Shown here piece by piece: positions 34,683 through 41,932 of a stretch of 64,000 bases of DNA. The translations under genes were made by a program, and so were the position numbers. The notes below the pieces were generated by a model, which saw only the letters and a program-made list of their open reading frames with translations, had not been told where the DNA came from and did not search any database. This stretch comes from an uncultured Verrucomicrobiota bacterium (GTDB lineage Bacteria; Verrucomicrobiota; Kiritimatiellia; CAIQIC01; Lenti-01). The DNA lies in assembly GCA_937872095.1 (NCBI GenBank), contig CALMNW010000101.1, positions 1 through 64,000 of the forward strand, written 5' to 3'. Numbering within the stretch: position 1 is the stretch's first letter; each line of letters begins with the position of its first letter.

Positions 34683-35714
34683 ATGAAAGGTTTTTCCCAT
34701 TTCATGTCCGGCGTGGCGGTCGCCTCCTTCGGCCCCTGGGCCATCGAGGCCGCGCAAAACGGCAATCCCCTGTTCTTCGTCCTCGGCGGCGCCTGCGGCA
34801 TCCTGCCCGATACCCTCGACTTCAAGTTCTACCGCTTCTTCTACGAGCACGACGTCTACATCACGCCCGACCCGAAGAATCCCGATCCGCAGTACGTCGC
34901 CGACGAATACGCCCGCGCCGTCGCCATGGCCGTCGACGAGAAGCGCTATATCCGCGTCAAGCTCGTCTCCATCCGGCTCGGTGCCGATTTCTGGCAGCAG
35001 TACGTCGTCAAGATCGACAACGACAAGCTGGAAGTTCAGGTCCAGTTCGGCCCCGTGGTCAACACCGGCCAAGTGCCCGTGGAAGGCACGGAAAAGCGCT
35101 ATCCGACGGTCGCCCGCGCCAAGCTCAAGGCCAAGGTCATCCAGACCTACGATGCCGGCATGAAAGTCGACATCTTCGACGGCCCCACCATCGGGCTCAA
35201 GCCCATGGAAAACGGCGACCTCGACCTCGAATTCCTGCCGTGGCACCGCGAATGGTCCCACTCCCTCACCGTCGGCGCCATGCTCGGCGTGCTCGTCGGC
35301 GCGGGCGTCTGGCTGGCGTCCGGCTGGACTCCCGCTTGGCAGAGCTTCGTCACCATCGCCGCCTGCTACGGCGTGCACGTCGTCGAAGACCAGCTGGGCC
35401 ACATGGGCTCCAACATCTTCTACCCGATCACCAAGCTGCGCACCCCCGGCCTGCACTGGATGCATTCCGGCGACGGCCTGCCCAACTTCCTGACCGTGTG
35501 GATCTGCTGCCTGCTGATCTTCTGGAATCTCTACCGCGGCCAGCCCGCCATGACCTACCACTTCGGCTTCATCCATCTGATGATGGTCGGGCTCGTGGTC
35601 CCTGGCCTGGTTTTCGGAGCGCTCCGCTGGCTTCTCAATCGCGGCCAAAAGATCCAAATGGCCAAGGGCGACGACGCCGACGACGAGTGGAACGACTCCA
35701 AAGCCGCCGGATAA
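34683..35714 (+). CDS. YdjM/DUF457-type membrane-bound metal-dependent hydrolase with a soluble insert
   Basis: 343 residues. N-terminal GFSHFMSGVAVASFGPW and GGACGILPDTLDFKFYRF match the His/Asp-containing helices of the DUF457 family. HREWSHSLTVGAMLG, HVVEDQLGHMGSNIFYP and LHWMHSGD continue the metal-binding pattern. Between the first helices and HREWSH lies about 130 residues of hydrophilic sequence (about 58-190) that the compact family members of about 200 residues do not need. It has three or four further membrane helices. An AAAGGAAC Shine-Dalgarno precedes the ATG. The catalytic role is unproven even for the family. It is the last gene of the OB/permease operon. Confidence 0.75.
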   Translation: MKGFSHFMSGVAVASFGPWAIEAAQNGNPLFFVLGGACGILPDTLDFKFYRFFYEHDVYITPDPKNPDPQYVADEYARAVAMAVDEKRYIRVKLVSIRLGADFWQQYVVKIDNDKLEVQVQFGPVVNTGQVPVEGTEKRYPTVARAKLKAKVIQTYDAGMKVDIFDGPTIGLKPMENGDLDLEFLPWHREWSHSLTVGAMLGVLVGAGVWLASGWTPAWQSFVTIAACYGVHVVEDQLGHMGSNIFYPITKLRTPGLHWMHSGDGLPNFLTVWICCLLIFWNLYRGQPAMTYHFGFIHLMMVGLVVPGLVFGALRWLLNRGQKIQMAKGDDADDEWNDSKAAG

Positions 35715-35724
35715 TCTGCGGCGC

Positions 35725-36054
35725 TCAGGCGTTCCGCCTGCGCTCCTCCGGCCCGCAGGAGAGCCCCGGACAACCGTCTACCCGCCAGCCCTGCGGGAAA
35801 TCGCGGCATTGTTTCGGGCGCGCGGCATAGATGCGGCAACGACCGTCTTCTTGGAGGAATTCGCACGATCCGTCGGACCGTTCCTTCAGCGTCAGTTGCG
35901 CGCGGTTGCGCGCCAGCGTCGCATGCTTTTCGATGAACGCCTCCTCGGCCAAGCCCAGCGCCGCCGCCGCCACCGCGACGTCCGCGGCCTCCAGCAACAC
36001 GGATCCGGGCCAGCGGCAACAGGCTCCGCAACGTTGGCAGCCGAAAGTAGACAT
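35725..36054 (-). CDS. YkgJ-family cysteine-cluster protein
   Basis: 109 residues with the conserved pattern CxxCxxCC (C6, C9, C12, C13), then C64, C73 in GRCRIYAARPKQCRDFP, C83 and C95. This is the zinc- or iron-chelating YkgJ/CxxCxxCC family of unknown exact function; members may bind a metal cluster. The last residues (CGPEERRRNA) are read through a small hairpin shared with the 3' end of the convergent operon, only ten bases away. A GGAAACC-rich leader precedes the start. Confidence 0.85.
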   Translation of the reverse strand: MSTFGCQRCGACCRWPGSVLLEAADVAVAAAALGLAEEAFIEKHATLARNRAQLTLKERSDGSCEFLQEDGRCRIYAARPKQCRDFPQGWRVDGCPGLSCGPEERRRNA

Positions 36055-36090
36055 GGTTTCCGGAAAGAGAGGGAACGGGAACCGGCCGGC

Positions 36091-36717
36091 TTATTGCATG
36101 TACATGCGCTCGCCGCCGGGGCCGATCATGATGGGATTCCGCTCGTCCTGCAGCTCGCAGGCGACGTTGATGTTCCGGATCCACGCCATGTTGCGAGCGC
36201 GCTGGAAGACCCGGTAGCTGTCGGGACGAACGAGGAAGCAGATAAACTGGGTGTCCGGATCGATGTTCGCCAGCCGGGATCCAAACCACATGTCCGCGGT
36301 TTCCTTCAGTTGGCTTTCGAGGGTGTAGCCCTCGGCGTCGGGAATCGGCAACAGGACGTATTTGCCCATCAGCGCGTAGGTGTAATCCAGCTTTTGCCCG
36401 TTCAGTTCCAGCATGGTCTGGGACGCTTGCTTCAGGAACTCGGACTCGTCGCCGTTGACCTTGTCCTTCAGTTCTTCGGTTTTGGCGTCGCAGACCTTTT
36501 TAAGCTCGTCGATCGAGATGTGGAAAAGCTGGTTGTGCCGGCATTCGAAAAACACGGGGCTCTTGTCGTCGCCCTGCATCTCCTTGGGCGTCGCCACCAG
36601 CACGGTGATCTGCGACGCGTCGATGCCTGTCAGCAAAATGATCAAGACCAACACGCCCAAGATGCAGGTCATGAGGTCGGTGAAGGAGCTCAAATCCATT
36701 GCGGGGCCGGATGCCAT
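36091..36717 (-). CDS. ExbD/TolR-like protein, aspartate-containing
   Basis: 208 residues with a short cytoplasmic N-terminus, one helix (about 15-31) and a periplasmic domain. SSFTDLMTCILGVLVLIILL aligns with the ExbD/TolR helix TPLIDVMLVLLIIF, putting D14 at the proton-carrying Asp. The periplasmic part is longer than in ExbD, about 175 residues with coiled-coil character around EELKDKVNGDESEFLKQA. It lacks a recognisable TolR C-terminal domain. It is four bases downstream of a second ExbD-like gene in the channel module, and an in-frame ATG at 36699 is an alternative start. With the MotA/TolQ protein it would form an energised membrane complex. Confidence 0.7.
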   Translation of the reverse strand: MASGPAMDLSSFTDLMTCILGVLVLIILLTGIDASQITVLVATPKEMQGDDKSPVFFECRHNQLFHISIDELKKVCDAKTEELKDKVNGDESEFLKQASQTMLELNGQKLDYTYALMGKYVLLPIPDAEGYTLESQLKETADMWFGSRLANIDPDTQFICFLVRPDSYRVFQRARNMAWIRNINVACELQDERNPIMIGPGGERMYMQ

Positions 36718-36720
36718 GGC

Positions 36721-37302
36721 TCAGTTCCCTTCTCCGGAGACGGGTTCGGCGGCTTCCGCCGTTTCGGCGGCTTCCGCGGGAGGGGCGCCGGCGGGTTCCG
36801 CCGCCGGCGGCGTTTCGGGCGCGCCGAGCACCTTGATTTCCCGGCCGAGGTCCCAAGGTTCGAACCCCACGTCGATGCCGCGATCCCGGATCACCTGGCG
36901 CAGCTTGCGCTGGAAGGTAGCGCTGCCGGGCCGCAGCAGCAGGACGATGTAGCGCACGGACTTCACTCGCTCCACGTCGTCCAGGAACTGCTCGAAGTCG
37001 TTTCCTTCGAACACCAGATCCCGCGCTTCGATCACCTTCTTCTCCGGATGGATGATCAGGCGGGTCGGTTCCACGTCCACGTAGATGGGATCCTGCTTCA
37101 TGTTCTGGAATTTGGGCGGAATGAACGCGTCTTCTTCCTCGTCCTCGCCGTAGACGGAACCCGTCACCAGCGCGCCGATCTTGATGTTTTCCGGATTGCT
37201 GATGATGGTCAGCACGTTGCTGACCAGCATCATCATCAACACGCCGATCAGCATCAGCACGATGTTCTGGAACCCGGACGAATCGAATTCGGCCATTTTC
37301 AC
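36721..37302 (-). CDS. ExbD/TolR-like protein with Asn replacing the key Asp
   Basis: 193 residues with one N-terminal helix (about 12-33) and a periplasmic domain ending in an Ala/Glu/Pro-rich tail. GFQNIVLMLIGVLMMMLV aligns with the ExbD helix, but the expected Asp is N13. The folded region includes YVDVEPTRLIIHPEKKVIEA and SVRYIVLLLRPGSATFQRKLRQVIRDRGIDVGFEP. The last is the strand-helix pattern of ExbD C-terminal domains (VxxxAxP...), here as LLLRPGS. The start is GTG at 37302, giving a GTGA overlap with the propeller gene; an ATG at 37296 is possible. It is probably a subunit of the same complex as the Asp-containing paralogue. Confidence 0.68.
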   Translation of the reverse strand: MKMAEFDSSGFQNIVLMLIGVLMMMLVSNVLTIISNPENIKIGALVTGSVYGEDEEEDAFIPPKFQNMKQDPIYVDVEPTRLIIHPEKKVIEARDLVFEGNDFEQFLDDVERVKSVRYIVLLLRPGSATFQRKLRQVIRDRGIDVGFEPWDLGREIKVLGAPETPPAAEPAGAPPAEAAETAEAAEPVSGEGN

Positions 37303-39284
37303 GGCGTCGATCCTTCCGCTGCCGCCGGCGCTTCGGCGGCCGGCGCTTCAGGCGTCGGCTCCCCGTCCGCGGGCGCGCCGGCCGGGGCGAAGCCTTCGAT
37401 GTCCTTGGACGCATCCAAGCTCATCTCCACGCGCTTCTTCTCGACGATTTCCTTCAGGCCGGTCTGGCCGGCGGACAGCTTCGAGGCCGTCGCGTCATCG
37501 CCGAAAGCGATCGTCATGCTCGCCGGGAACTGGCCCAGCTTGAGCCAGCCGACGGAGCGGTTGGCGCCGCCCCCGGCGCCGCCAAAACCGGAAATCAGCA
37601 GGTTGCTGAATTGCTCCTTCGTGATCTTCTCGCCATCCATGCCTTCGATGGTGGCATCTTCCATGAAAGACGCGTCGTAGGTGACGCTGCCGCTTTCCGT
37701 CCCCGTCGACTTGACCACCAGCTTGGCCTTCTGTTCGCGCGGTCCCTGGAACAAAGTGAGATAATAGTCGCCGTAGATGCCCGCCCCGAGGAAGGACAGG
37801 TTCACGTAGACGCCCCCGTCGGACTGCTCGATCCCGCAGACCACCACCGGGACGTGCAGGCCGCCGGGCGCGGAAGCGACTTTCGAGATGTTGGTGCCGG
37901 ACACGCGATACACGCCTACGTCGCCTTCGAAAATCGGCTTGGTCTGCTCGATCTTGCCGCTCTTGCGCTTGGCGGAGAAGAAACTCAGGCTGGGGCTCAC
38001 CGCCGTCTCGGTCATCACCACCTTGCTGGGGAACAACAGGAAGAATTCCACTTCTTCGATGGGATCGGCCTCCGCGCCTTCCACTTCCACGGCGGCCCGC
38101 ACCCGGCCGGCCACGATGGGCATTTTGCCGGCGATGTCGCTCAAGTTGAATTCCACCGAATGCGTCGCATCGTCCGGCAGGATTTCCTTGGCGGCATCCT
38201 GCAAGCGATCGAAGAAATTGTTCAGGAAGGCCGGCGCTTCCGACGGCATGCCCATCATGCCTTCGGCGGACCGGACGATCTGCCGCATGACCATCTCGTT
38301 GAATTTCATCGTCGGATTGGGCGTGCATTCCAGCAGGCGGCCCGCCACGGGATCCGTCACGAGATAGCGGGAATTGACCCGGTCCATGGCGATGTCGCCG
38401 ATGGATTTCAGCTCTTCCGTCAGCGTCTTCTGCTGGCCGGTAAAAGGTTCCATCCGCGTCAGGCTCGCCTTCCCGGGGGCGTTCTGCAACCCGAGGATGA
38501 AGGTGCCGTCCGGATACAGGGCCAAACTCGACAGCTCCGCGCGGCCCGCGGCTTCCGGCGCGCCCCCCAGCATCATGTGGCGGTCCACCTCCCACCACGC
38601 CAACGACCCTTTGTTGCGATCGCCCAGCAGCATCACGTCTTGCCGTTCCGAAATCGCGAACGTCCCGAAGTTGGCGAAGGGGCCGAAGTCGATCACCCAC
38701 CAGTTCCCGTCCGGTTCCCGCATCAGGGCCGAACCGAATTTCATGAAGGCCGAGCCCACTTCGTCGGCGCCGACGATGTAGAGGCGCCCGCCGGGATCGA
38801 CGAACAGGTCCCGCCACTGGAACTCCTGGTCCAGCCACGGCACCGGCACGCACTTGGCCACGGCGAACTGCCCTTGTTCGTTCGGCAGGAATTCCAGGAT
38901 GCGGCCGTTGGGTTTTTGTTCCGAAACGAAGAGGTGGCCGTTCGTGGAGATCGAAATCGGTCCGGGCTCGTGGAGCACGGCCTCCATCCAGGTTTCCATC
39001 GGCATCTGCTGGGAAATGGCCCAGCGGGGCAGAACGTCCGAAACCGTCCAATCCGGGGCCAGCGCCGATTCCGGCTTCCCGTTTTTCAGCACCAGGATCC
39101 GGCCGCTGCCCTGCTCCGACACGTAGATGTCGCCCGTGGCGGGATGAATGGCCGTGCCGAAAGGCTCCTGCAATCCGTCGGCCAGCGAACAGACCGACAA
39201 GGTCTGCCCCCGCGCCCCGGCGGCCCAGCAGAGCGTCGCCGCGCAAAGCACCGGAAACAGCCGAAATCGGAAACCGTTCCGCAT
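37299..39284 (-). CDS. Secreted beta-propeller protein of the channel module
   Basis: 661 residues. A cleavable signal peptide (about 1-26, ending AAGARGQ) leads into NHL/SMP-30-like repeats. Examples are PFGTAIHPATGDIYVSEQGSGRILVL, GPISISTNGHLFVSEQKPNGRILEF and LFVDPGGRLYIVGADE. The pattern runs to about residue 330. The second half (about 340-600) has no clear family: a mostly beta region with VEVEGAEADPIEEVEFFLLFPSK and STGTESGSVTYD. The C-terminus is an Ala/Pro/Glu-rich tail like that of the next protein. It lies between the MotA/TolQ gene (24 bases) and the two ExbD-like genes, so it is probably a periplasmic part of the same machine. Confidence 0.72.
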   Translation of the reverse strand: MRNGFRFRLFPVLCAATLCWAAGARGQTLSVCSLADGLQEPFGTAIHPATGDIYVSEQGSGRILVLKNGKPESALAPDWTVSDVLPRWAISQQMPMETWMEAVLHEPGPISISTNGHLFVSEQKPNGRILEFLPNEQGQFAVAKCVPVPWLDQEFQWRDLFVDPGGRLYIVGADEVGSAFMKFGSALMREPDGNWWVIDFGPFANFGTFAISERQDVMLLGDRNKGSLAWWEVDRHMMLGGAPEAAGRAELSSLALYPDGTFILGLQNAPGKASLTRMEPFTGQQKTLTEELKSIGDIAMDRVNSRYLVTDPVAGRLLECTPNPTMKFNEMVMRQIVRSAEGMMGMPSEAPAFLNNFFDRLQDAAKEILPDDATHSVEFNLSDIAGKMPIVAGRVRAAVEVEGAEADPIEEVEFFLLFPSKVVMTETAVSPSLSFFSAKRKSGKIEQTKPIFEGDVGVYRVSGTNISKVASAPGGLHVPVVVCGIEQSDGGVYVNLSFLGAGIYGDYYLTLFQGPREQKAKLVVKSTGTESGSVTYDASFMEDATIEGMDGEKITKEQFSNLLISGFGGAGGGANRSVGWLKLGQFPASMTIAFGDDATASKLSAGQTGLKEIVEKKRVEMSLDASKDIEGFAPAGAPADGEPTPEAPAAEAPAAAEGSTP

Positions 39285-39308
39285 GGCCGAGGTCCCCGCT
39301 CGCCTCCG

Positions 39309-40742
39309 CTAGGAAACGACTTCCTCGTGCAGGGTAATCACCCGCGGCTTGCTCAAGCGGCGGCAGAATTCGTCGGTGGTCGCGAGATGTTCGCGCAGCT
39401 GCGCGAACGATTTCTGGAATTCCTCGGAGCCGGCGATGCCCGCCATGGCGCGTTCCAAGGCCTGTTCCACCTTCAGCAGTTCCTGGATCTTCGCGCCCAG
39501 GTCCATGATGGTGGCGATCTGGCTTTCCACGACGCCGGCGGCGTTGGCCGCCTTCTGCAGGCTTTCGCCCAGCGTCGCCTGGATGCTGTCGGCGCTGCGC
39601 GCGTAGCGGTCGGCCATGTCCGCCGCCCGCGCGTGCGCATGCTCCATCGCCGCGGCGAGGGCCTTGACTTCGTCGTCCGTGGCCAGTTTGCGCACGTCCA
39701 CGTACCGCTTGGTCAACTCTTCGAACTGCGTCTTCAGTTCGTCGCCGGCTTTTTCGATCGACACCGTGAACACTTCCTCGTAGCGGTCCGGATCGGGAAT
39801 GTAGCGCCGGAATGCGGCCTCGATCGAATCTTCCAAGTTTTCGATCATGATCGTCTGCTGCTCGGCCGACGGCAGGCGGCGGACGAAGTGTTCATCGAGG
39901 TAGATGTCGACTTCGGCCATGAACGCCCCTTCGCGGCGCATGACCGACGTCAGCGGGAACTGCACCATGGTCACCAGCATCAGCGCCAGGAACGTCGTGT
40001 CGAACGCGACGCCCAGGCTGATCGTCACCTGCGCGATGGCGCCTTTGATGGCCGACAGTTCCGCCGAGCCCGACAGGAAGTCGGCGAACCCGCCTACGGC
40101 CGCGCCCAGACCTTGCACCGTTCCGATGAACCCCAGAATCGGAATCACCCACAACATCAGGCGCGCGATCGTGAAGGTCATGTCCGACATGGCGCCGTCG
40201 CGCGTGGCTTCTTGGGTAATCCAGCCGCCCACGCGGCCGAGATCCTTCGTGACGACCCACAGCCCCAGGGCCCGATCCAGACGGCTCAGCAGGATGCTCT
40301 TCTTGTTGCCGCCGGTTTCCTGGATGCGCCGGCGGAGGCCTTGAAGGTCCTCTTCGCTTTCCATGTTGACGCCGGAAAGCTGCGCCGTGTCGTCCTCGAT
40401 GTGCTGGATTTGGCGCTTGAGGATCTTGTTCTTCTGGAAAATGAAGAACACGATGACGAAAAAGCTGAGCAGCTCGAGCCATTGAATGGGCCCGCGTTGG
40501 TTGACCAGGCCGTTGACGTACTTCAGGATCGCGATATCTTGGGTTTTGTTCAGGAAATGGAGGGCCGAACACACGATGATGGTGCAAATCGCCGACCCGA
40601 TGACCTGAACCCAGACGTTCGCATCGGTGGTCGGGCGCGAACTCGTCCAGCCTTCCCCTTCGTCGATGATATCCACCACAGGGGCGGCGCCGGGCGCGGG
40701 GTCGGGTTGCTTGTTCTGTTCTTCCACTTTTTCCTTGGCCAT
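39309..40742 (-). CDS. MotA/TolQ/ExbB-type proton channel subunit with a long coiled-coil tail
   Basis: 477 residues with four membrane segments near 43-63, 88-104, 192-212 and 240-263. PILGFIGTVQGLGAAVGGF and ISLGVAFDTTFLALMLV are the conserved MotA/TolQ/ExbB signatures. Two features differ from ExbB: an N-terminal Pro/Glu-rich cytoplasmic extension, and a cytoplasmic tail of about 200 residues (270-477) that is strongly heptad-like. The start is MAKEKVEEQNKQ; an ATG 39 bases upstream lacks support. It leads the module with the propeller and two ExbD-like proteins and presumably couples ion flow to periplasmic work. Zorya ZorA also has a long tail, but no ZorB-like peptidoglycan-binding partner is present. 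Confidence 0.85.
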   Translation of the reverse strand: MAKEKVEEQNKQPDPAPGAAPVVDIIDEGEGWTSSRPTTDANVWVQVIGSAICTIIVCSALHFLNKTQDIAILKYVNGLVNQRGPIQWLELLSFFVIVFFIFQKNKILKRQIQHIEDDTAQLSGVNMESEEDLQGLRRRIQETGGNKKSILLSRLDRALGLWVVTKDLGRVGGWITQEATRDGAMSDMTFTIARLMLWVIPILGFIGTVQGLGAAVGGFADFLSGSAELSAIKGAIAQVTISLGVAFDTTFLALMLVTMVQFPLTSVMRREGAFMAEVDIYLDEHFVRRLPSAEQQTIMIENLEDSIEAAFRRYIPDPDRYEEVFTVSIEKAGDELKTQFEELTKRYVDVRKLATDDEVKALAAAMEHAHARAADMADRYARSADSIQATLGESLQKAANAAGVVESQIATIMDLGAKIQELLKVEQALERAMAGIAGSEEFQKSFAQLREHLATTDEFCRRLSKPRVITLHEEVVS

Positions 40743-40827
40743 ATCCTGCACCTGTCCTTGATGTTGAATCCAAAGCCGCATCTACGAACTGCAACTTGGT
40801 TTACTCTCTCAAAACCGCCGGAAGCCG

Positions 40828-40856
40828 TCGATAGAAAATTGACCGGATGCAAACAA
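40828..40856 (-). promoter_or_regulatory. Weak candidate promoter of the channel module
   Basis: TTGTTT (40856-40851), a 17-base spacer and TATCGA (40833-40828) on the minus strand, three matches per box. It sits in the AT-richer part of the gap upstream of the MotA/TolQ-like gene, with a leader of about 80 bases. Confidence 0.3.
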
Positions 40857-40885
40857 TCTTCCGGTCCCGAAATCCGGGGGATATT

Positions 40886-41932
40886 TCACCCTTGTTGCCG
40901 CCCGCTTTTCTCGCTGAAATCCGCGCCCGGCCGGATTATTTCGGTCCATTCGGCCAATCCATAGGCCAGATGCATCCACGGGATCATGGCCCCGAGCCAC
41001 CAATCGCCCCCCCGCCGCGTCCGCGCGACCGTTTCCGCCGCCACCCCGAGCGCTCCCAGCGCATACACCCCCAGATCGACCGCCAACAATCCGAGCGCCC
41101 ACGGGAAAAACGGCGCCAGCAGGGCCAAAACCGCCGTCCCCCCGACCCACAAGCCCGGCACCAGCGGCAGCGGGTTGAACGACACCCCCCCCCGCAGCAA
41201 CCGGATGCGGGTCGCCCCGTAGGTCCACATCTGCCGCCAAAACCGCGCCAGCGATTGGCGCGGATAGTGCTTCACCCAGGCCGCCGGGGCAAACATCAGC
41301 TTCCAGCCCGCCTGCTCCGTCCGGTACGCCGCGATCATTTCCTCGCCCGGATAGAAATCCGCCGGAAATCCGCCCATTTGCGCGAACGCCTCCCGCCGAT
41401 AGGCCGCGTTGCAACCGATGACCCGGTCCCAGTCGATGGCATAGGCCGCGTCCCGGTTCCGCTGGTAGCGCTCCGCCACGTAGCCCGCCGCGCGCGACGA
41501 CAGCGCCAAACCGGCCAGCCGGCCGATCCGGTTGATGTCGTCGGGCACCAGGCTCGGTCCGCTCGCCAACCCGACTTTCGCATCCGCGAACGGCTCCGCG
41601 ATGCGCTCCGGCCAATCCGGCGCCACCACCACGTCGTCGTCCAGAAATGCGATCAACGGCGCGCGCGCTTCCGCCGCCCCCGCGTTTTTCTTGCGGCTCG
41701 AATCGCCCGTTTCAAACTGGATGTCCAGATGGCGAACGTTCGCGTGTCGCGCGCAGAATGCCGCCAGCCGCGCCACCACGTCCGCATCCGGCACCCGGCC
41801 GGCCACGATCGTTTCGAGCCGGTCGAATCCGGCCGCCGCCGCCAGCGATTCCAGCGTGCGGATCAGGATGTCCCGCCCCATCGTGGGAATCACGACGGAC
41901 AGCACCGGGACCGCTTCCGTTCCGCCGTTCAC
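40886..41932 (-). CDS. Glycosyltransferase family 2 with C-terminal membrane helices
   Basis: 348 residues. VLSVVIPTMGRDILIRTLESL, SSRKKNAGAAEARAPLIAFLDDDV (the DDD metal site) and GCNAAYRREAFAQMGGFPADFYPGEE are GT2 signatures. Two or three hydrophobic segments lie near 255-310. The start is a GTG at 41932 that overlaps the YfhO-like stop codon as GTGA; a longer frame to 42007 would run deep into that gene. Translation coupling suggests that the two proteins act together on a surface or lipid-linked glycan (inference). Confidence 0.85.
   Translation of the reverse strand: MNGGTEAVPVLSVVIPTMGRDILIRTLESLAAAAGFDRLETIVAGRVPDADVVARLAAFCARHANVRHLDIQFETGDSSRKKNAGAAEARAPLIAFLDDDVVVAPDWPERIAEPFADAKVGLASGPSLVPDDINRIGRLAGLALSSRAAGYVAERYQRNRDAAYAIDWDRVIGCNAAYRREAFAQMGGFPADFYPGEEMIAAYRTEQAGWKLMFAPAAWVKHYPRQSLARFWRQMWTYGATRIRLLRGGVSFNPLPLVPGLWVGGTAVLALLAPFFPWALGLLAVDLGVYALGALGVAAETVARTRRGGDWWLGAMIPWMHLAYGLAEWTEIIRPGADFSEKSGRQQG

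Noticed and set aside
35721-35743. Terminator between the DUF457 gene and the YkgJ gene
   Set aside because: GCGC-AGGCG and CGCCT-GCGC can pair, but there is no T-tract on either strand and half lies in the YkgJ coding sequence.
36091-40742. Zorya defence system
   Set aside because: The MotA-like protein has a long tail, but there is no ZorB peptidoglycan-binding protein and no ZorC/D/E effector; a propeller and two ExbD-like proteins are present instead.
37611-40964. 1117-codon plus-strand frame opposite the channel module
   Set aside because: Antisense shadow of the propeller and MotA/TolQ genes, with no ribosome-binding site or recognisable domain.
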